In this document: positions 1 to 9,406 of the stretch, piece by piece
Numbering within the stretch: position 1 is the first letter of the stretch
Layout of the letters: each line of letters opens with the position of its first letter
Assembly: GCF_034047335.1 (NCBI RefSeq)
Contig: NZ_CP139137.1
Location: 1,922,001-1,986,000, forward strand
Length of the DNA: 64,000 nucleotides
Direction of reading: 5' to 3'
Source of the DNA: Chryseobacterium sp. JJR-5R
GTDB taxonomy: Bacteria; Bacteroidota; Bacteroidia; Flavobacteriales; Weeksellaceae
Program-made: the position numbers and the translations under genes
Notes under the pieces: model-generated
Told to the model about the DNA's origin: nothing
Seen by the model: the letters and a program-made list of their open reading frames with translations, nothing else
Databases searched by the model: none

Positions 1-1
1 A

Positions 2-709
2 TATGCCGATAAAATTATCAAAATTAAAACCAATGCGCTGTTGTTCGCTACTCCGAAAGTACCCTATCACTGGATTCCCGAAGATACCGAACAGTCAGGG
101 AGCTTCTGTGTGTTTACCGAAGATTTTTTGATCAAAGACAAACCGTACAATACACTGCAGGACCTGCCGATTTTCCGGCCCGGGTCCGTTCCGCTTTTTG
201 AGATTGATGATGAGCTGGCTGATGAAATAGAAGTTCTGTTTGCAAAAATCAAAAAGGAGATCGCTTCCGATTATGTTTTTAAATATGACCTGATCAGAAA
301 CTATGTGCTGGAGCTGGTGCATTACGGCCAGAAGCTGCAGCCTGCTGCAAAGCTTTCTAATTCAGGTGATGCTTCCCTTAGGGTGGTTTCCCTGTTTATT
401 GAGTTGCTGGAACGGCAGTTTCCCATAGAATCGCCGGATCAGCAGCTTCAGATGAAAACAGCGAAGGATTATTCAGACCGCCTGTCCGTTCACGTAAACC
501 ATCTGAATAAAAAGCTGAAAGAAAGCACCGGAAAAACTACCACGGAAATCATTGCAGAAAGAGTGGTGCAGGAAGCTAAGATCCTGTTAAGACAGACCCG
601 GTGGACAGTTTCGGAAATAGCATATGCATTGGGATTTGAAGAGATTGCGCATTTCTCGAATTTCTTTAAAAAGAAAACTTCAATGACTCCATTGGAATTT
701 CGTTCGTGA
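2..709 (+). CDS. AraC-family transcriptional regulator (5' end outside window)
   Basis: Cytoplasmic DNA-binding regulator. The reading frame is open to the left edge (frame begins at base 2), and an apparent TTG start at 41 lies inside it, so the true start is upstream of the window. The C-terminal 90 or so residues form the two helix-turn-helix AraC/XylS domain: HVNHLNKKLKESTGKTTTE is the first recognition region and the segment WTVSEIAYALGFEEIAHFSNFFKKKTSM..P is the second, ending in the family's usual T-P-x-E-F. The N-terminal half looks like a cupin-type sensing domain. It reads towards the SDR gene 89 bp downstream and may control it (inference). Effector unknown. Confidence 0.9.
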   Translation, partial: YADKIIKIKTNALLFATPKVPYHWIPEDTEQSGSFCVFTEDFLIKDKPYNTLQDLPIFRPGSVPLFEIDDELADEIEVLFAKIKKEIASDYVFKYDLIRNYVLELVHYGQKLQPAAKLSNSGDASLRVVSLFIELLERQFPIESPDQQLQMKTAKDYSDRLSVHVNHLNKKLKESTGKTTTEIIAERVVQEAKILLRQTRWTVSEIAYALGFEEIAHFSNFFKKKTSMTPLEFRS

Positions 710-798
710 TTTGAATTTTACAAATTACCGTTTGATTAAAGCAAATATTTGCATCCGGGAAATGCTGAACTTTGCGGTATTAAAACCAATTAAAAAAT

Positions 799-1563
799 AT
801 GGAAACTAAAAGAAAAATTGCATTAGTTACAGGCGGAAGCCGCGGCCTGGGAAGAAATTCTGCCATAAAAATCGCGGAAAAAGGCCTGGACGTCATCATT
901 ACGTATAAAAGCAACCGGGAGGAAGCTGAAAAAACAGTAAGTGAAATTCAGGCGATGGGTAGAAAAGCCATTGCCTATCCGCTGGATACTAAAGATATGA
1001 AGAGTTTTGATGCCTTTGTGAAAACCGTAGGCGATCATCTGGAAGAAAATACCGGCAGCAGGAACATTGATTTCCTGGTGAATAATGCAGGAACGGCTTT
1101 GTATTCCCCGATAGCCGAAGTTACTGAAGAGCAGCTGGATGATGTAGTGGATATTCATTTTAAAGGCGTGTTTTTCCTGACACAGAAATTTTTGCCCTTC
1201 ATCAACGAACAGGGCGGAATTATCAATGTTTCTTCCGGTCTTGCAAGGTTCGCGCTGCCGGGATCTTCTGTATACGGTTCAGTAAAAGCCGGCGTTGAGA
1301 TGCTGACAAGATACATGGCCAAAGAGTTGGGACCGAAAAAAATTAAGGCGAATGTAGTGGCTCCAGGTGCTATTGAAACTGATTTCGGAGGCGGAAGAAC
1401 CCGTGATGATGAACAGGTGAACGCCATGATTGCAGGGGCTACCGCATTGGGCAGGGCAGGAGTCCCGGATGATATCGGGGGTGTAGTGGCTTTTCTCTGT
1501 ACGGAAGAAGCACGCTGGATCAACGGGCAGCGGATCGAGGCTTCCGGCGGGATGTTCTTATAA
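799..1563 (+). CDS. SDR family NAD(P)-dependent oxidoreductase
   Basis: Cytoplasmic short-chain dehydrogenase/reductase of 254 residues, the usual size for a classical SDR. The Rossmann cofactor motif TGGSRGLG is at residues 11-18, NNAG at 95-98, the catalytic Ser at about 145 (NVSSG), and YGSVK gives Tyr159 and Lys163. Arg/Lys-rich residues after the glycine motif (TYKSNR) suggest NADP preference. The C-terminal WINGQ.IEASGG segment is typical of 3-oxoacyl-ACP-reductase-like members, but the substrate cannot be read from sequence. It follows the AraC-type regulator gene on the same strand, the common arrangement of a regulator beside its target oxidoreductase (inference). A convergent terminator separates it from the aminotransferase. 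Confidence 0.9.
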   Translation: METKRKIALVTGGSRGLGRNSAIKIAEKGLDVIITYKSNREEAEKTVSEIQAMGRKAIAYPLDTKDMKSFDAFVKTVGDHLEENTGSRNIDFLVNNAGTALYSPIAEVTEEQLDDVVDIHFKGVFFLTQKFLPFINEQGGIINVSSGLARFALPGSSVYGSVKAGVEMLTRYMAKELGPKKIKANVVAPGAIETDFGGGRTRDDEQVNAMIAGATALGRAGVPDDIGGVVAFLCTEEARWINGQRIEASGGMFL

Positions 1564-1569
1564 AAAAGA

Positions 1570-1595
1570 CGGTGGCTGGTATACCCTTGCCACCG
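1570..1595. terminator. Bidirectional rho-independent terminator
   Basis: Stem CGGTGGC (1570-1576) pairs with GCCACCG (1589-1595); a smaller palindrome GGTATACC sits in the loop. A-run upstream and T-run downstream allow it to serve both the SDR gene and the convergent aminotransferase gene. Confidence 0.8.
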
Positions 1596-1602
1596 TTTTT
1601 AT

Positions 1603-2754
1603 TTATAGTTTTGACAGATTTTCCAGTGCTCTTTCCAGTGTTTCCTCTTTTTTTGCAAAACAAAGCCGGATCACATGCTCGTTCTTTTTATTTTTATAGA
1701 ATGAAGAAAAGGGCACACTTGCTACTTTATGGGTAGCCGTCAGCTCGCGGGCAAATTCAAAATCATCTTTATTATCTGAAATCCTGTCATATTTCAAAGC
1801 CTGGAAATAAGTTCCCTCGCAGTCCAGCACTTCAAAAGGTGTATTGGCCAGTCCCTTTCTTAAAAAATCCCTTTTTTTCTGAAAGAAGCTGTTAAGATAA
1901 AGGTAATGATCCGGATTTTTCATGTATTCTGCCAAAGCCAGCTGAAGCGGTGCATTCACGGAAAATACATTAAACTGGTGGATTTTCCTGAATTCATCCG
2001 TCAGGTTCTTCGGAGCGGCGCAATATCCGATTTTCCAGCCGGTCACATGAAAAAGCTTGCCGAAAGAAGCTACCATAAGGCTTCGCTCTTTTAACTCGGG
2101 ATACCGGCAGATGCTCAGATGCTGTTTTCCGTCAAACACGATATTTTCGTATACCTCGTCACTCAGGATCAGTATCGAAGTTCCTTTTACGATGCCGATT
2201 AATTCCTGAAGGTCCTGTTCCTTTAAAATCTTTCCTGAAGGATTGTTCGGATTATTAAGAATAATCATTCTCGTCTTTTCGTTTACCAGCCCTTTTACGG
2301 TAGTCCAGTCGATTTCATATTCCGGCGCTTTCATCTCGAAACGTTTTACAATGCCCCCGAAAAGTTCCACCGTAGGTTCGTAACAGTCATAGGCCGGCTC
2401 GAAAATAATGACTTCATCATCTTTTTTTACAAAAGCGGCAATTGTGGTAAAAATAGCCTGTGTGCCGCCTGCTGTTATGGTGATTTCAGATTCAGGGTGG
2501 TAAACGGCCTGATGGCTGTTTTCAATCTTTCCGGCAATTTCTTCCTTCAGGTTCATCATGCCGCCCATCGGCGCATACTGATTGAAGCCTTTTTTGATGA
2601 AATGTTCTGCATGCCCCAGCAGTTCAGGATCCGACATGAAATCCGGAAACCCCTGGGAGAGGTTGATCGCTTCATGTTCCTGGGCCAGCTGCGTCATCTG
2701 GCTGAAAATGGTAGTTCCTACATCGGAAAGCTTGGATAATGGAAGTTGTATCAT
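1603..2754 (-). CDS. Methionine-type aminotransferase (class I/II PLP enzyme)
   Basis: 383-residue pyridoxal-phosphate aminotransferase of fold type I, similar in layout to YbdL/kynurenine aminotransferases annotated as methionine aminotransferase. Visible: INLSQGFPDF near residue 31, cofactor-phosphate region AGGTQ at 95-99, the NNPNNPSG segment around 167-174, Asp199 and Tyr202 in SDEVY, the Schiff-base Lys233 in SFGKLFHVTGWK, and the carboxylate-binding Arg in VIRLCFAK near the C-terminus. It would transfer the amino group from methionine or aromatic amino acids to a 2-oxo acid, for example in the last step of methionine salvage. No salvage genes lie nearby, so the exact substrate is an inference from family resemblance. 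Confidence 0.88.
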   Translation of the reverse strand: MIQLPLSKLSDVGTTIFSQMTQLAQEHEAINLSQGFPDFMSDPELLGHAEHFIKKGFNQYAPMGGMMNLKEEIAGKIENSHQAVYHPESEITITAGGTQAIFTTIAAFVKKDDEVIIFEPAYDCYEPTVELFGGIVKRFEMKAPEYEIDWTTVKGLVNEKTRMIILNNPNNPSGKILKEQDLQELIGIVKGTSILILSDEVYENIVFDGKQHLSICRYPELKERSLMVASFGKLFHVTGWKIGYCAAPKNLTDEFRKIHQFNVFSVNAPLQLALAEYMKNPDHYLYLNSFFQKKRDFLRKGLANTPFEVLDCEGTYFQALKYDRISDNKDDFEFARELTATHKVASVPFSSFYKNKKNEHVIRLCFAKKEETLERALENLSKL

Positions 2755-3218
2755 TAAAATGAATTTATACCGAATTTAATTTAATTTTTGAAATAATCGG
2801 TAAAATGCCGGAGGGTAAATTTTTCAGTCTGCTTAATTTTTTACATTATTCCGGCATATGGTTTAAATCAATGGACAGAATTTACCGGCATGGCAAAGCT
2901 TAAATGATTACAATCAATAGATTATAAACCTGCAGACCCGGTTAAAAATTTTCAGGGAAATAATTTCGGAAAAGATCACACCTGTGATGAAGCTCAACAT
3001 GCAGACAGAAAGGCTTTCAGAAGATAAGAGATGCAGTTTATTCAGGCAATGGAACAACTTTGCGGGCAAGTACTGTAGGAAATTGTAATAAATTAAAAAA
3101 TAATACGTTATATTTGTATATAATCCGGTAATGTGCCGGAATATTTTACAAGCTCCTTATTCCAACACCCGATTTTAGCATATCTGTTTGTTCGCGTTAG
3201 GTAGATCAAACATACAAT
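2755..3218. other. Intergenic region between divergent genes
   Basis: 464 bp without a supportable gene. It separates the divergently transcribed aminotransferase (-) and desaturase (+). It contains the desaturase promoter at 3083-3116. I see no riboswitch-like fold or conserved small ORF in the rest. Confidence 0.6.
3083..3116 (+). promoter_or_regulatory. Bacteroidota promoter of the desaturase gene
   Basis: TATATTTG at 3109-3116 matches the -7 consensus TAnnTTTG. A TTG at 3083-3085 lies 23 bp upstream, at the long end of the usual spacing. The predicted 5' leader is about 95 nt, which is long for this window. Confidence 0.5.
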
Positions 3219-4307
3219 ATGTCACAAAAATTAAAATTTTCATCAGCCTGCGGTTCAGGTTTTTACGCAACCGTCCGGAGCAGGGTAGACCAGTTTTTTA
3301 TTCAGCATCAGCTAAGCCAGCATGCCAACGCGCAAATGTGGGGCAAGACTGTATTTTTCCTAACGGGGTTCACAGGAATTTACCTTGTCATGATTACAGG
3401 GCTTTTGTCTTTATGGGTACTTCTGCCGCTTGCAGCAGTATTGGGCATGTTCAGTGCTTTTGTAGGGTTCAATGTCTGCCATGATGCAATACACGGCGCG
3501 CTTTCCGGAAATAAAAGAGTGAATAAAATATTCGGGTTTATCTTTAACCTGATCGGTGCCAATCCGTATGTCTGGAGCATAACCCACAATGTGGTTCACC
3601 ATACCTATACCAATATTCCCGGGCATGATGAAGACATTGAGGTAGCACCGGGATTGATACGGATTGCTGAAGAAGACGAAGTAAATTCCATCCAGCGGTA
3701 CCAGCATTGGTATGCCTTTCCTTTATACAGCCTGGCCTCTCTGTCATGGGTGTTCCGGAAAGATTATGTGAAATTTTTCCAGAAAAAAATAGGTGCGCAC
3801 AAGAACAAGCACCCGAAGCGGGAGTATTTCAATTTGTTTTTCTATAAAGCACTGTATTACTTCCTGTTCATTGTACTGCCCTTACTGGTGCTGGATATAA
3901 CTTGGTGGCAGTTCCTGATCGGCTTTCTGATTCTGCATATTGCCGAAGGCTTAACGATGGGACTGGTCTTTCAGCTGGCCCATGTGGTTGAAGGTACTGA
4001 TTTTCCGGTGCCTAATGAAACCGGACAGATGGAAGAGGCGTGGGCAGAGCACCAGATGCGCACAACAGCCAATTTTGCAACGCACAATAAGCTTGCTGCA
4101 TTTTTTCTCGGCGGGCTGAACAGGCAGATCGAGCATCACCTGTTCCCTAAAGTATGCCACATCCATTACGGGGAAATATCCGCTATTGTAAAAAAGACTG
4201 CCATGGAGTTCAATCTGCCTTACATTGAAAATAAAAGCTTTTTATCTGCGCTGCGCTCGCATTTTTTAACGCTGAAAAGATTCGGCAAAGAGGCAGCTGC
4301 TCATTAA
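3219..4307 (+). CDS. Fatty acid desaturase (acyl-CoA/linoleoyl-CoA desaturase-like)
   Basis: Integral-membrane di-iron fatty acid desaturase of 362 residues. The three histidine boxes are present: HDAIHG at 88-93, HNVVHH at 123-128, and QIEHH at 303-307, the last with Gln replacing the first His as in front-end (delta-6-like) desaturases. Transmembrane pairs lie around residues 45-85 and 205-250. No N-terminal cytochrome b5 domain is present, so electrons must come from a separate ferredoxin or cytochrome (inference). The enzyme would insert a double bond into membrane acyl chains, tuning fluidity. It stands alone, with a promoter upstream and a perfect palindromic terminator downstream. Regiospecificity cannot be read from sequence. 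Confidence 0.9.
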   Translation: MSQKLKFSSACGSGFYATVRSRVDQFFIQHQLSQHANAQMWGKTVFFLTGFTGIYLVMITGLLSLWVLLPLAAVLGMFSAFVGFNVCHDAIHGALSGNKRVNKIFGFIFNLIGANPYVWSITHNVVHHTYTNIPGHDEDIEVAPGLIRIAEEDEVNSIQRYQHWYAFPLYSLASLSWVFRKDYVKFFQKKIGAHKNKHPKREYFNLFFYKALYYFLFIVLPLLVLDITWWQFLIGFLILHIAEGLTMGLVFQLAHVVEGTDFPVPNETGQMEEAWAEHQMRTTANFATHNKLAAFFLGGLNRQIEHHLFPKVCHIHYGEISAIVKKTAMEFNLPYIENKSFLSALRSHFLTLKRFGKEAAAH

Positions 4308-4380
4308 TGATTAAATGCAGCAAGGATTTACAGAGCTTGTATAAGCAGAATCAACAGATTGATTACCGCTTGAAAATAAA

Positions 4381-4408
4381 AAGTCTGCCTTATGCATAAG
4401 GCAGACTT
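4381..4408 (+). terminator. Terminator after desaturase
   Basis: Perfect 28-bp palindrome with 14-nt arms centred on ATGCAT, preceded by a run of A and followed by a short TTTA. It lies 74 bp after the desaturase stop codon. Confidence 0.7.
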
Positions 4409-4611
4409 TACTATCAGAGAAATACGCTATTTTGAAATCAGAAGTTTGTAAGGATATATGACCTTTCCTCAATCCTGAGGTTTAATGAATTGATTTTAAG
4501 ACTCTCGCAGCCTGGTCCGCCTTCTCATCGGATTCACTTGGACTTGAGGTATAACCGGCTGACAATATCTTTATAAAGAGAGGATGATGCCGGTGCAGTT
4601 ATAATTTAAAA

Positions 4612-4651
4612 GCTAAATCCTAAGCCATCGAGGCCGGCCTGGGATTTAAGC
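4612..4651 (-). terminator. Terminator of the T9SS surface protein gene
   Basis: On the minus strand GCTTAAATCC pairs with GGATTTAGC across an inner AGGCC/GGCTT region, followed by TTTT. The helix is imperfect (one bulge), but its position just after the stop codon fits termination. Confidence 0.5.
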
Positions 4652-4673
4652 AATTATTAATTTAGGATATTTT

Positions 4674-5840
4674 TTAATCCTGAACCATCATTTTTTTGCT
4701 GTCGATATTTTTACCGCCGACAGTCATCTGATAGACGTAAGCTCCTCCCTGCAGGCCGGTAAGGCTGATGCTTCCGTTTCCTTTTTCTTTCAGGGCAATG
4801 GTTTTTACCAGCTGGCCGGAAATATTATAAACCGAAACCGATGCATCACCTGATTCTTTAGGAAGGTAATACCTGATGCTGGTTTCACCTCTGGCAGGAT
4901 TGGGTGCATTCTGATATAATTTTGCTTCACCGGAGCCTGAACTCAGGTCAGCGCTTACTTTATTCAGCTTTAATAGTTCTTTCAGTTCCCTGATTTCACT
5001 TTTAAGCACGTCGATCTGATCCTGAAGCCCTGCTTCTTCCTGACCTGCGGTTTTTGTAATGATGCTGCTTGCCACCATGACATTTCCGTTGGCATCCACT
5101 ACCAAAGCCCTTCCGCTTCCGTTGGGCAGGTTCTGCAGCCTTACCGTTCCTACCGTATGGAAATTGGCTGTAGGTGCGATTGTTCTTATACCGACCTGCT
5201 GGTCTTTGATGAGCATGGTAGGCGTGGTGGAAACTCCTAACATGATGGAATTGGGAATATTATTCGTCAGTTTTGATCCTCCGCCGCTTCCAGAACCGAT
5301 GACAAAAGATCTGTTTCCAGCGGCAATCAGGTCGATCCCGAGTCCCGCTGAATAGGGAGATTTAAGTTCTACGCCCACCCCGATGGCGAACTGGTTGGCA
5401 TCCATAATCGTATTTACCCATCCCAATGCAACGGATTTCCCGGCTTGGTTGATGATGCGGTTTCCCTGGCCTGCTACAATGTTGGCGCCTCCTGCGTCAG
5501 ACAGGTCGTTCTGCCATCCGCTGACCATGGAACTGTTGGCATTCGAGCCTAAAACATTTCCTAAACCGGCAACAATACTTCCTTTCGCTTTGGCAATATT
5601 GGTATTGTTGGAGCTTTCCACAAAGAAGGATCCTGACTCATTCAAGAGTGCCTGCCCCGGGTTTGAACTGCCTCCGTCCACCCTTAGGTAAAGCGGTGCG
5701 GAATCAATGGTCCCTACGTAGTTGGAGCTGTTGATCCCGAAGTTTCCGTTAACGTCCCAAAGCTGGGCATTGACGGCTGCTGTTGAGAAAATCATCGCTG
5801 CTGCGATCAGACTTTTCACATGGAATAGACTTTTTTTCAT
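4674..5840 (-). CDS. T9SS type A surface protein with YadA-head-like repeats
   Basis: 388-residue secreted protein. Residues 1-25 are a signal peptide ending AVNAQ. Residues about 70-210 hold short repeats rich in G, S, N and hydrophobics (GSIVAGLGN, SMVSGWQND, NIVAGQGNR, SVALGWVNT, FAIGVGVEL), spaced like the left-handed beta-roll repeats of YadA-type trimeric adhesin heads. A coiled-coil stretch follows (QIDVLKSEIRELKELLKL), then a T9SS type A sorting domain from LYQNAPNPARGET to the C-terminus. It is probably exported by Sec, moved across the outer membrane by T9SS and displayed at the surface. Adhesion is an inference from the repeat type; no experimental role is known to me. Confidence 0.82.
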   Translation of the reverse strand: MKKSLFHVKSLIAAAMIFSTAAVNAQLWDVNGNFGINSSNYVGTIDSAPLYLRVDGGSSNPGQALLNESGSFFVESSNNTNIAKAKGSIVAGLGNVLGSNANSSMVSGWQNDLSDAGGANIVAGQGNRIINQAGKSVALGWVNTIMDANQFAIGVGVELKSPYSAGLGIDLIAAGNRSFVIGSGSGGGSKLTNNIPNSIMLGVSTTPTMLIKDQQVGIRTIAPTANFHTVGTVRLQNLPNGSGRALVVDANGNVMVASSIITKTAGQEEAGLQDQIDVLKSEIRELKELLKLNKVSADLSSGSGEAKLYQNAPNPARGETSIRYYLPKESGDASVSVYNISGQLVKTIALKEKGNGSISLTGLQGGAYVYQMTVGGKNIDSKKMMVQD

Positions 5841-5868
5841 ATTGGTAATATTTGATATTTGATTGACT

Positions 5869-5876
5869 CAAAAGTA
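5869..5876 (-). promoter_or_regulatory. -7 box of the T9SS surface protein gene
   Basis: Minus-strand TACTTTTG matches TAnnTTTG and lies 29-36 bp upstream of the start codon. No well-spaced -33 TTG is visible (nearest about 26 bp away). Confidence 0.35.
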
Positions 5877-5966
5877 CCAAAGTATTATCCGTCAGCCTAT
5901 TCCAAATGATCAAGTGTTTTTAACAATTGAGCAAGTGTCGATTTTTTTCAAATAAACGGGATATAT

Positions 5967-6686
5967 TTATGCAATGGCGTGTAAAAATTCATGTTTCTTT
6001 CGTATTGATACATCCAGTACTGAATTATCGGTCATTACTACCTGCCCGCCTTTTCCTTTGATGTATTCCTTCAGGTGCTCAAGGTTGATCAGATGTTTGT
6101 GATGAATCCTGAAAAAATTGTATTCGGAAAGGTGCTTTTCAAAATCATACAGTGTTTTGGAAACCATCACCTTTGATTTGTCAGATAAGTAAATAAAAGT
6201 ATAATTGGAATCTGCCTCGCAGCGGATGATTTCATCAATATTTACCCTTTTGAAACCCTGAAGGGTAGGAAGGTTGATCTTATTGTGAATAACATTGCCC
6301 AAAAGGGCTGCTCTCTGTCTTTTCAGGTTTTCGACCGCTTTGTTGACGGTAATGACGAAATCAAGGTTTTTTACAGGTTTCAGCAGGCAGTCGGTAACCC
6401 CTTTTTTAATGGCCTGGATCGCTGCGGTTTCAGAATCGGTAATAAAGATGATTGAGGAGAGGCTTTCCCTGAATTTCGAAAGCATTTCAACAGCTGTTTT
6501 ATCTGGCTGCAGGATATCAACAAATAAGAGGTCCGGGGAGTTTTTACAGAGGTAATCGTACGCGTGCTGTATACTGTCTGTCCGGAGGTCGATTTCAAAT
6601 TCCGGGAATTCGTCTTTCAGCAGCAGCGCAATCTGCTCGCCGTTGTTTTGCTCATCAATAATGCAGGCATGGAGCGTGTTTTTCAT
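5967..6686 (-). CDS. LytTR-family response regulator
   Basis: 239-residue cytoplasmic two-component response regulator. The receiver domain spans residues 5-120 with acidic residues at D11/E12, the phospho-accepting Asp57 in LLFVDILQPD, Thr/Ser near 84 (FITDSE) and Lys103 (LLKPVK). The LytTR DNA-binding domain covers about 138-235 with the typical IIRCEADSNYTFIYL and FFRIHHKHLINLEH segments. LytTR regulators normally pair with a 5TM/7TM or His-kinase-domain sensor, but no kinase gene adjoins it, so it is an orphan here. One oddity is that the position before the phospho-Asp pocket reads as DILQPD rather than the more usual D-x-x-M-P. Confidence 0.9.
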   Translation of the reverse strand: MKNTLHACIIDEQNNGEQIALLLKDEFPEFEIDLRTDSIQHAYDYLCKNSPDLLFVDILQPDKTAVEMLSKFRESLSSIIFITDSETAAIQAIKKGVTDCLLKPVKNLDFVITVNKAVENLKRQRAALLGNVIHNKINLPTLQGFKRVNIDEIIRCEADSNYTFIYLSDKSKVMVSKTLYDFEKHLSEYNFFRIHHKHLINLEHLKEYIKGKGGQVVMTDNSVLDVSIRKKHEFLHAIA

Positions 6687-6942
6687 GGTGTTTTCGGTTT
6701 GTTGTTTTTATTTAAAGTTTGTTCATCCTAAGTCATGGTCATTTGTATTTATTTTTGTTATGCATAGCAGCTAAAAAAGATCAGGCTGATTTTTTTTATA
6801 ATGCAGATGTACCGTAACATTCTCTTTTTCACCTGGTATTGAATAATGTAAATATAGCTTTTCATTGATAATTATACAATACTTAATGATAAATATTAGT
6901 AAAAAATGAATTAAAAATTTCGGATAATTTTTCACAATTTCG

Positions 6943-6950
6943 TACTTTTG
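6943..6950 (+). promoter_or_regulatory. -7 box upstream of parE
   Basis: TACTTTTG matches TAnnTTTG and lies 20 bp before the parE ATG. No TTG sits at the expected -33 distance, so the assignment rests on the -7 box alone. Confidence 0.4.
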
Positions 6951-6970
6951 TATGTTTGCTGAAATAACAT

Positions 6971-8869
6971 ATGTCACAAGAAACAAATCCAATCTATTCC
7001 GAAGATAATATCAGAACCCTTGACTGGCAGGAACACATCCGCCTCCGCCCCGGAATGTATATCGGGAAACTGGGAGACGGCTCTTCCGCCGATGACGGGA
7101 TCTACATCCTGCTTAAGGAAATCCTGGATAATTCCATTGATGAATTCAGGATGAAATCCGGTAAAAGGATTGAAATAAAAGTAGATGACGGTAAAGTTAC
7201 GATCCGGGACTTCGGCCGGGGAATTCCGCTGGGAAAAGTAGTGGATGCCGTCTCAAAAATGAATACCGGAGGTAAATATGACAGTAAGGCCTTCAAAAAA
7301 TCGGTAGGGCTTAACGGGGTAGGGACCAAGGCAGTCAATGCGCTTTCCGAATATTTCCGCGTACGGTCTTTCCGCGAAGGAAGAATGAAAATTGCCGAAT
7401 TTTCCCGTGGACTGATTACAGAAAACCATGAGGAGAAGGATACTTCAGACCGCAACGGTACGGAAATTTCTTTCGTTCCGGACGGGGATATTTTCCTTAA
7501 CTTCAAATACAGGAAAGAATATATTGAGCGGATGCTGCGCAATTATGCGTACCTGAATCCCGGGCTGAAGATACTTTTCAACGGTGAAACGTTCTTTTCT
7601 GAAAACGGACTTAAAGATTTGCTGGATGAAGAGCTGGAAAGTGAAACCCTTTATCCTATTGTTCATTTAAGGGACAGCGATATAGAAGTTGCCATCACGC
7701 ATACGGATAAATCCCAGACGGAAACCTATTTCTCGTTCGTCAACGGGCAGAATACTACGCAGGGAGGTACCCACCTGAATGCGTTCCGTGAAGCGTACGT
7801 AAAAACCATCCGCGAGTTTTTCAATAAAAACTTTGATGCGTCCGATGTAAGGAAATCCATCGTGGCGGCAATCTCCATCAACGTGGAAGAACCTGTGTTT
7901 GAATCCCAGACCAAAACAAAGCTGGGATCAAATGACATGGGCCCCAACGGACCCACGGTCAGGATATTCATTATCGATTTCCTGAAAAGCAAACTGGATA
8001 ACTTCCTGCACAAAAACCCGGAAGTGGCAGAGGCGATTCAGAGAAAAATCCTGATCTCCGAGCGTGAAAGGAAAGAGCTTTCCGGAATTCAGAAACTGGC
8101 CAGGGAAAGGGCTAAAAAAGTCTCGCTCCATAACAAGAAGCTCCGCGACTGCCGGCAGCATTACAATGACCAGAAAAACGAAAGAAAAGGCGAAACACAG
8201 ATCTTCATCACCGAGGGGGACTCCGCTTCGGGATCCATCACAAAATCCAGGGATGTTGAAACACAGGCTGTATTTTCCCTGAAAGGAAAGCCGCTGAACT
8301 GTTACGGATTGACAAAGAAGGTCGTGTATGAAAATGAAGAATTCAATCTTCTCCAGGCCGCTCTGAATATCGAGGAAAGCCTTGAGGATCTGAGATACAA
8401 CCAGGTTATTATCGCTACGGATGCCGATGTGGACGGGATGCATATCCGCCTGCTGATGATTACGTTCTTCCTGCAGTTTTTCCCGGACCTGATCAAGAAC
8501 GGGCACCTTTATATTCTCCAGACCCCTCTGTTCAGGGTAAGAAACAAAAAGGAAACCAGATATTGCTACTCTGAGCAGGAAAGAATCAAAGCACTGAATG
8601 AATTAGGCAAAAATCCGGAAATTACGCGTTTCAAAGGTCTGGGAGAGATCTCACCTGACGAATTCAAGCATTTCATCGGGAAAGATATCCGCCTGGAACC
8701 GGTAGTGGCAGGAAAAGACCAGACCATAGAACAGCTGCTGGAGTTCTACATGGGGAAAAATACCCCGGACCGCCAGTTGTTCATCCTTGAAAATCTGGTG
8801 GTTGAAGATCCGGATATCAATAAAAAAGAAATCCTGAGTGAAGCTGAAACCGCTGATGAAATTAACTGA
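6971..8869 (+). CDS. parE: DNA topoisomerase IV subunit B
   Basis: 632-residue ATPase subunit of a type IIA topoisomerase; with ParC it decatenates sister chromosomes. GHKL ATPase motifs are visible: Glu50/Asn54 in [11 protein letters not shown], the glycine-rich [10 protein letters not shown] and [13 protein letters not shown] segments, then the transducer region. The TOPRIM domain has EGDSASGS at 415-422 and DADVDG at 484-489. The length and lack of the large gyrase B insertion fit the ParE-type protein of Bacteroidota rather than GyrB. It heads a three-gene same-strand cluster (parE, membrane protein, parC). Gyrase itself would be encoded elsewhere. Confidence 0.93.
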   Translation: MSQETNPIYSEDNIRTLDWQEHIRLRPGMYIGKLGDGSSADDGIYILLKEILDNSIDEFRMKSGKRIEIKVDDGKVTIRDFGRGIPLGKVVDAVSKMNTGGKYDSKAFKKSVGLNGVGTKAVNALSEYFRVRSFREGRMKIAEFSRGLITENHEEKDTSDRNGTEISFVPDGDIFLNFKYRKEYIERMLRNYAYLNPGLKILFNGETFFSENGLKDLLDEELESETLYPIVHLRDSDIEVAITHTDKSQTETYFSFVNGQNTTQGGTHLNAFREAYVKTIREFFNKNFDASDVRKSIVAAISINVEEPVFESQTKTKLGSNDMGPNGPTVRIFIIDFLKSKLDNFLHKNPEVAEAIQRKILISERERKELSGIQKLARERAKKVSLHNKKLRDCRQHYNDQKNERKGETQIFITEGDSASGSITKSRDVETQAVFSLKGKPLNCYGLTKKVVYENEEFNLLQAALNIEESLEDLRYNQVIIATDADVDGMHIRLLMITFFLQFFPDLIKNGHLYILQTPLFRVRNKKETRYCYSEQERIKALNELGKNPEITRFKGLGEISPDEFKHFIGKDIRLEPVVAGKDQTIEQLLEFYMGKNTPDRQLFILENLVVEDPDINKKEILSEAETADEIN

Positions 8870-8923
8870 TATCCTGATTTTGTACAGAAATTAAAAAATG
8901 CTAAAACAAACCAAACCAATACT

Positions 8924-9400
8924 ATGAGACTCAGCAACCGTAACAAGACTTCGGTTTACAGCTTCGTCAACACCCTGCTGATCATGTTTTTAATTGCAGG
9001 AATAGGAGCTTATTTTTTAGAGGAATACAGATTTGATATTTTAGGGAAAGAGAGTTTTTTCCTGATTCTTGTGCCGCTCTTGCTGATCCTTTTTTATTAC
9101 CTGAACGGAAGGCAGATATTTGAGTATGACAGTGACGGGGAGGCCCTCCATTTCAGGAACAGGAATATTGTCCCTTTCATACAGAAACCGCTAAGCGACG
9201 AGTTCCCGAAATACAAACTGCTGAAATACGAGGTAATCGATATGTTTTTCATGAAAAGGTTATACATTACCATCTCCAGCAAAAACAGCGGTTCAACCAT
9301 TTTAAAGTATGAAATTTCATATCTTACCAGAAAAGAAACCAGTGATTTAAAGTTCTCATTAAATAAAGTGGTAAAAACCAATAACGAGAAAAAGAGTTAA
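8924..9400 (+). CDS. Small membrane protein between parE and parC
   Basis: 158-residue protein with no domain I recognise. Two hydrophobic segments, about residues 15-33 and 44-61, form a hairpin in the inner membrane; the remaining 95 residues are soluble and strand-rich, a layout seen in bacterial PH-like membrane proteins (weak structural guess). It begins 54 bp after parE and ends 6 bp before parC, so the three are almost certainly co-transcribed. Whether it acts with topoisomerase IV or simply shares the transcript cannot be decided from the sequence. Confidence 0.75.
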   Translation: MRLSNRNKTSVYSFVNTLLIMFLIAGIGAYFLEEYRFDILGKESFFLILVPLLLILFYYLNGRQIFEYDSDGEALHFRNRNIVPFIQKPLSDEFPKYKLLKYEVIDMFFMKRLYITISSKNSGSTILKYEISYLTRKETSDLKFSLNKVVKTNNEKKS

Positions 9401-9406
9401 CAATAC

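Larger units (their letters stand above)
4308..4673. other. Intergenic region between convergent genes
   Basis: 366 bp holding two terminators, one for each convergent neighbour (4381-4408 and 4612-4651), plus a small CCTCA/TGAGG hairpin near 4470. No ORF is supportable. Confidence 0.6.

Noticed and set aside
7928-8506. 192-codon minus-strand ORF across parE
   Set aside because: It lies wholly antisense to the well-supported parE gene, and its translation shows no domain or signal. It is a by-product of codon use in the real gene.
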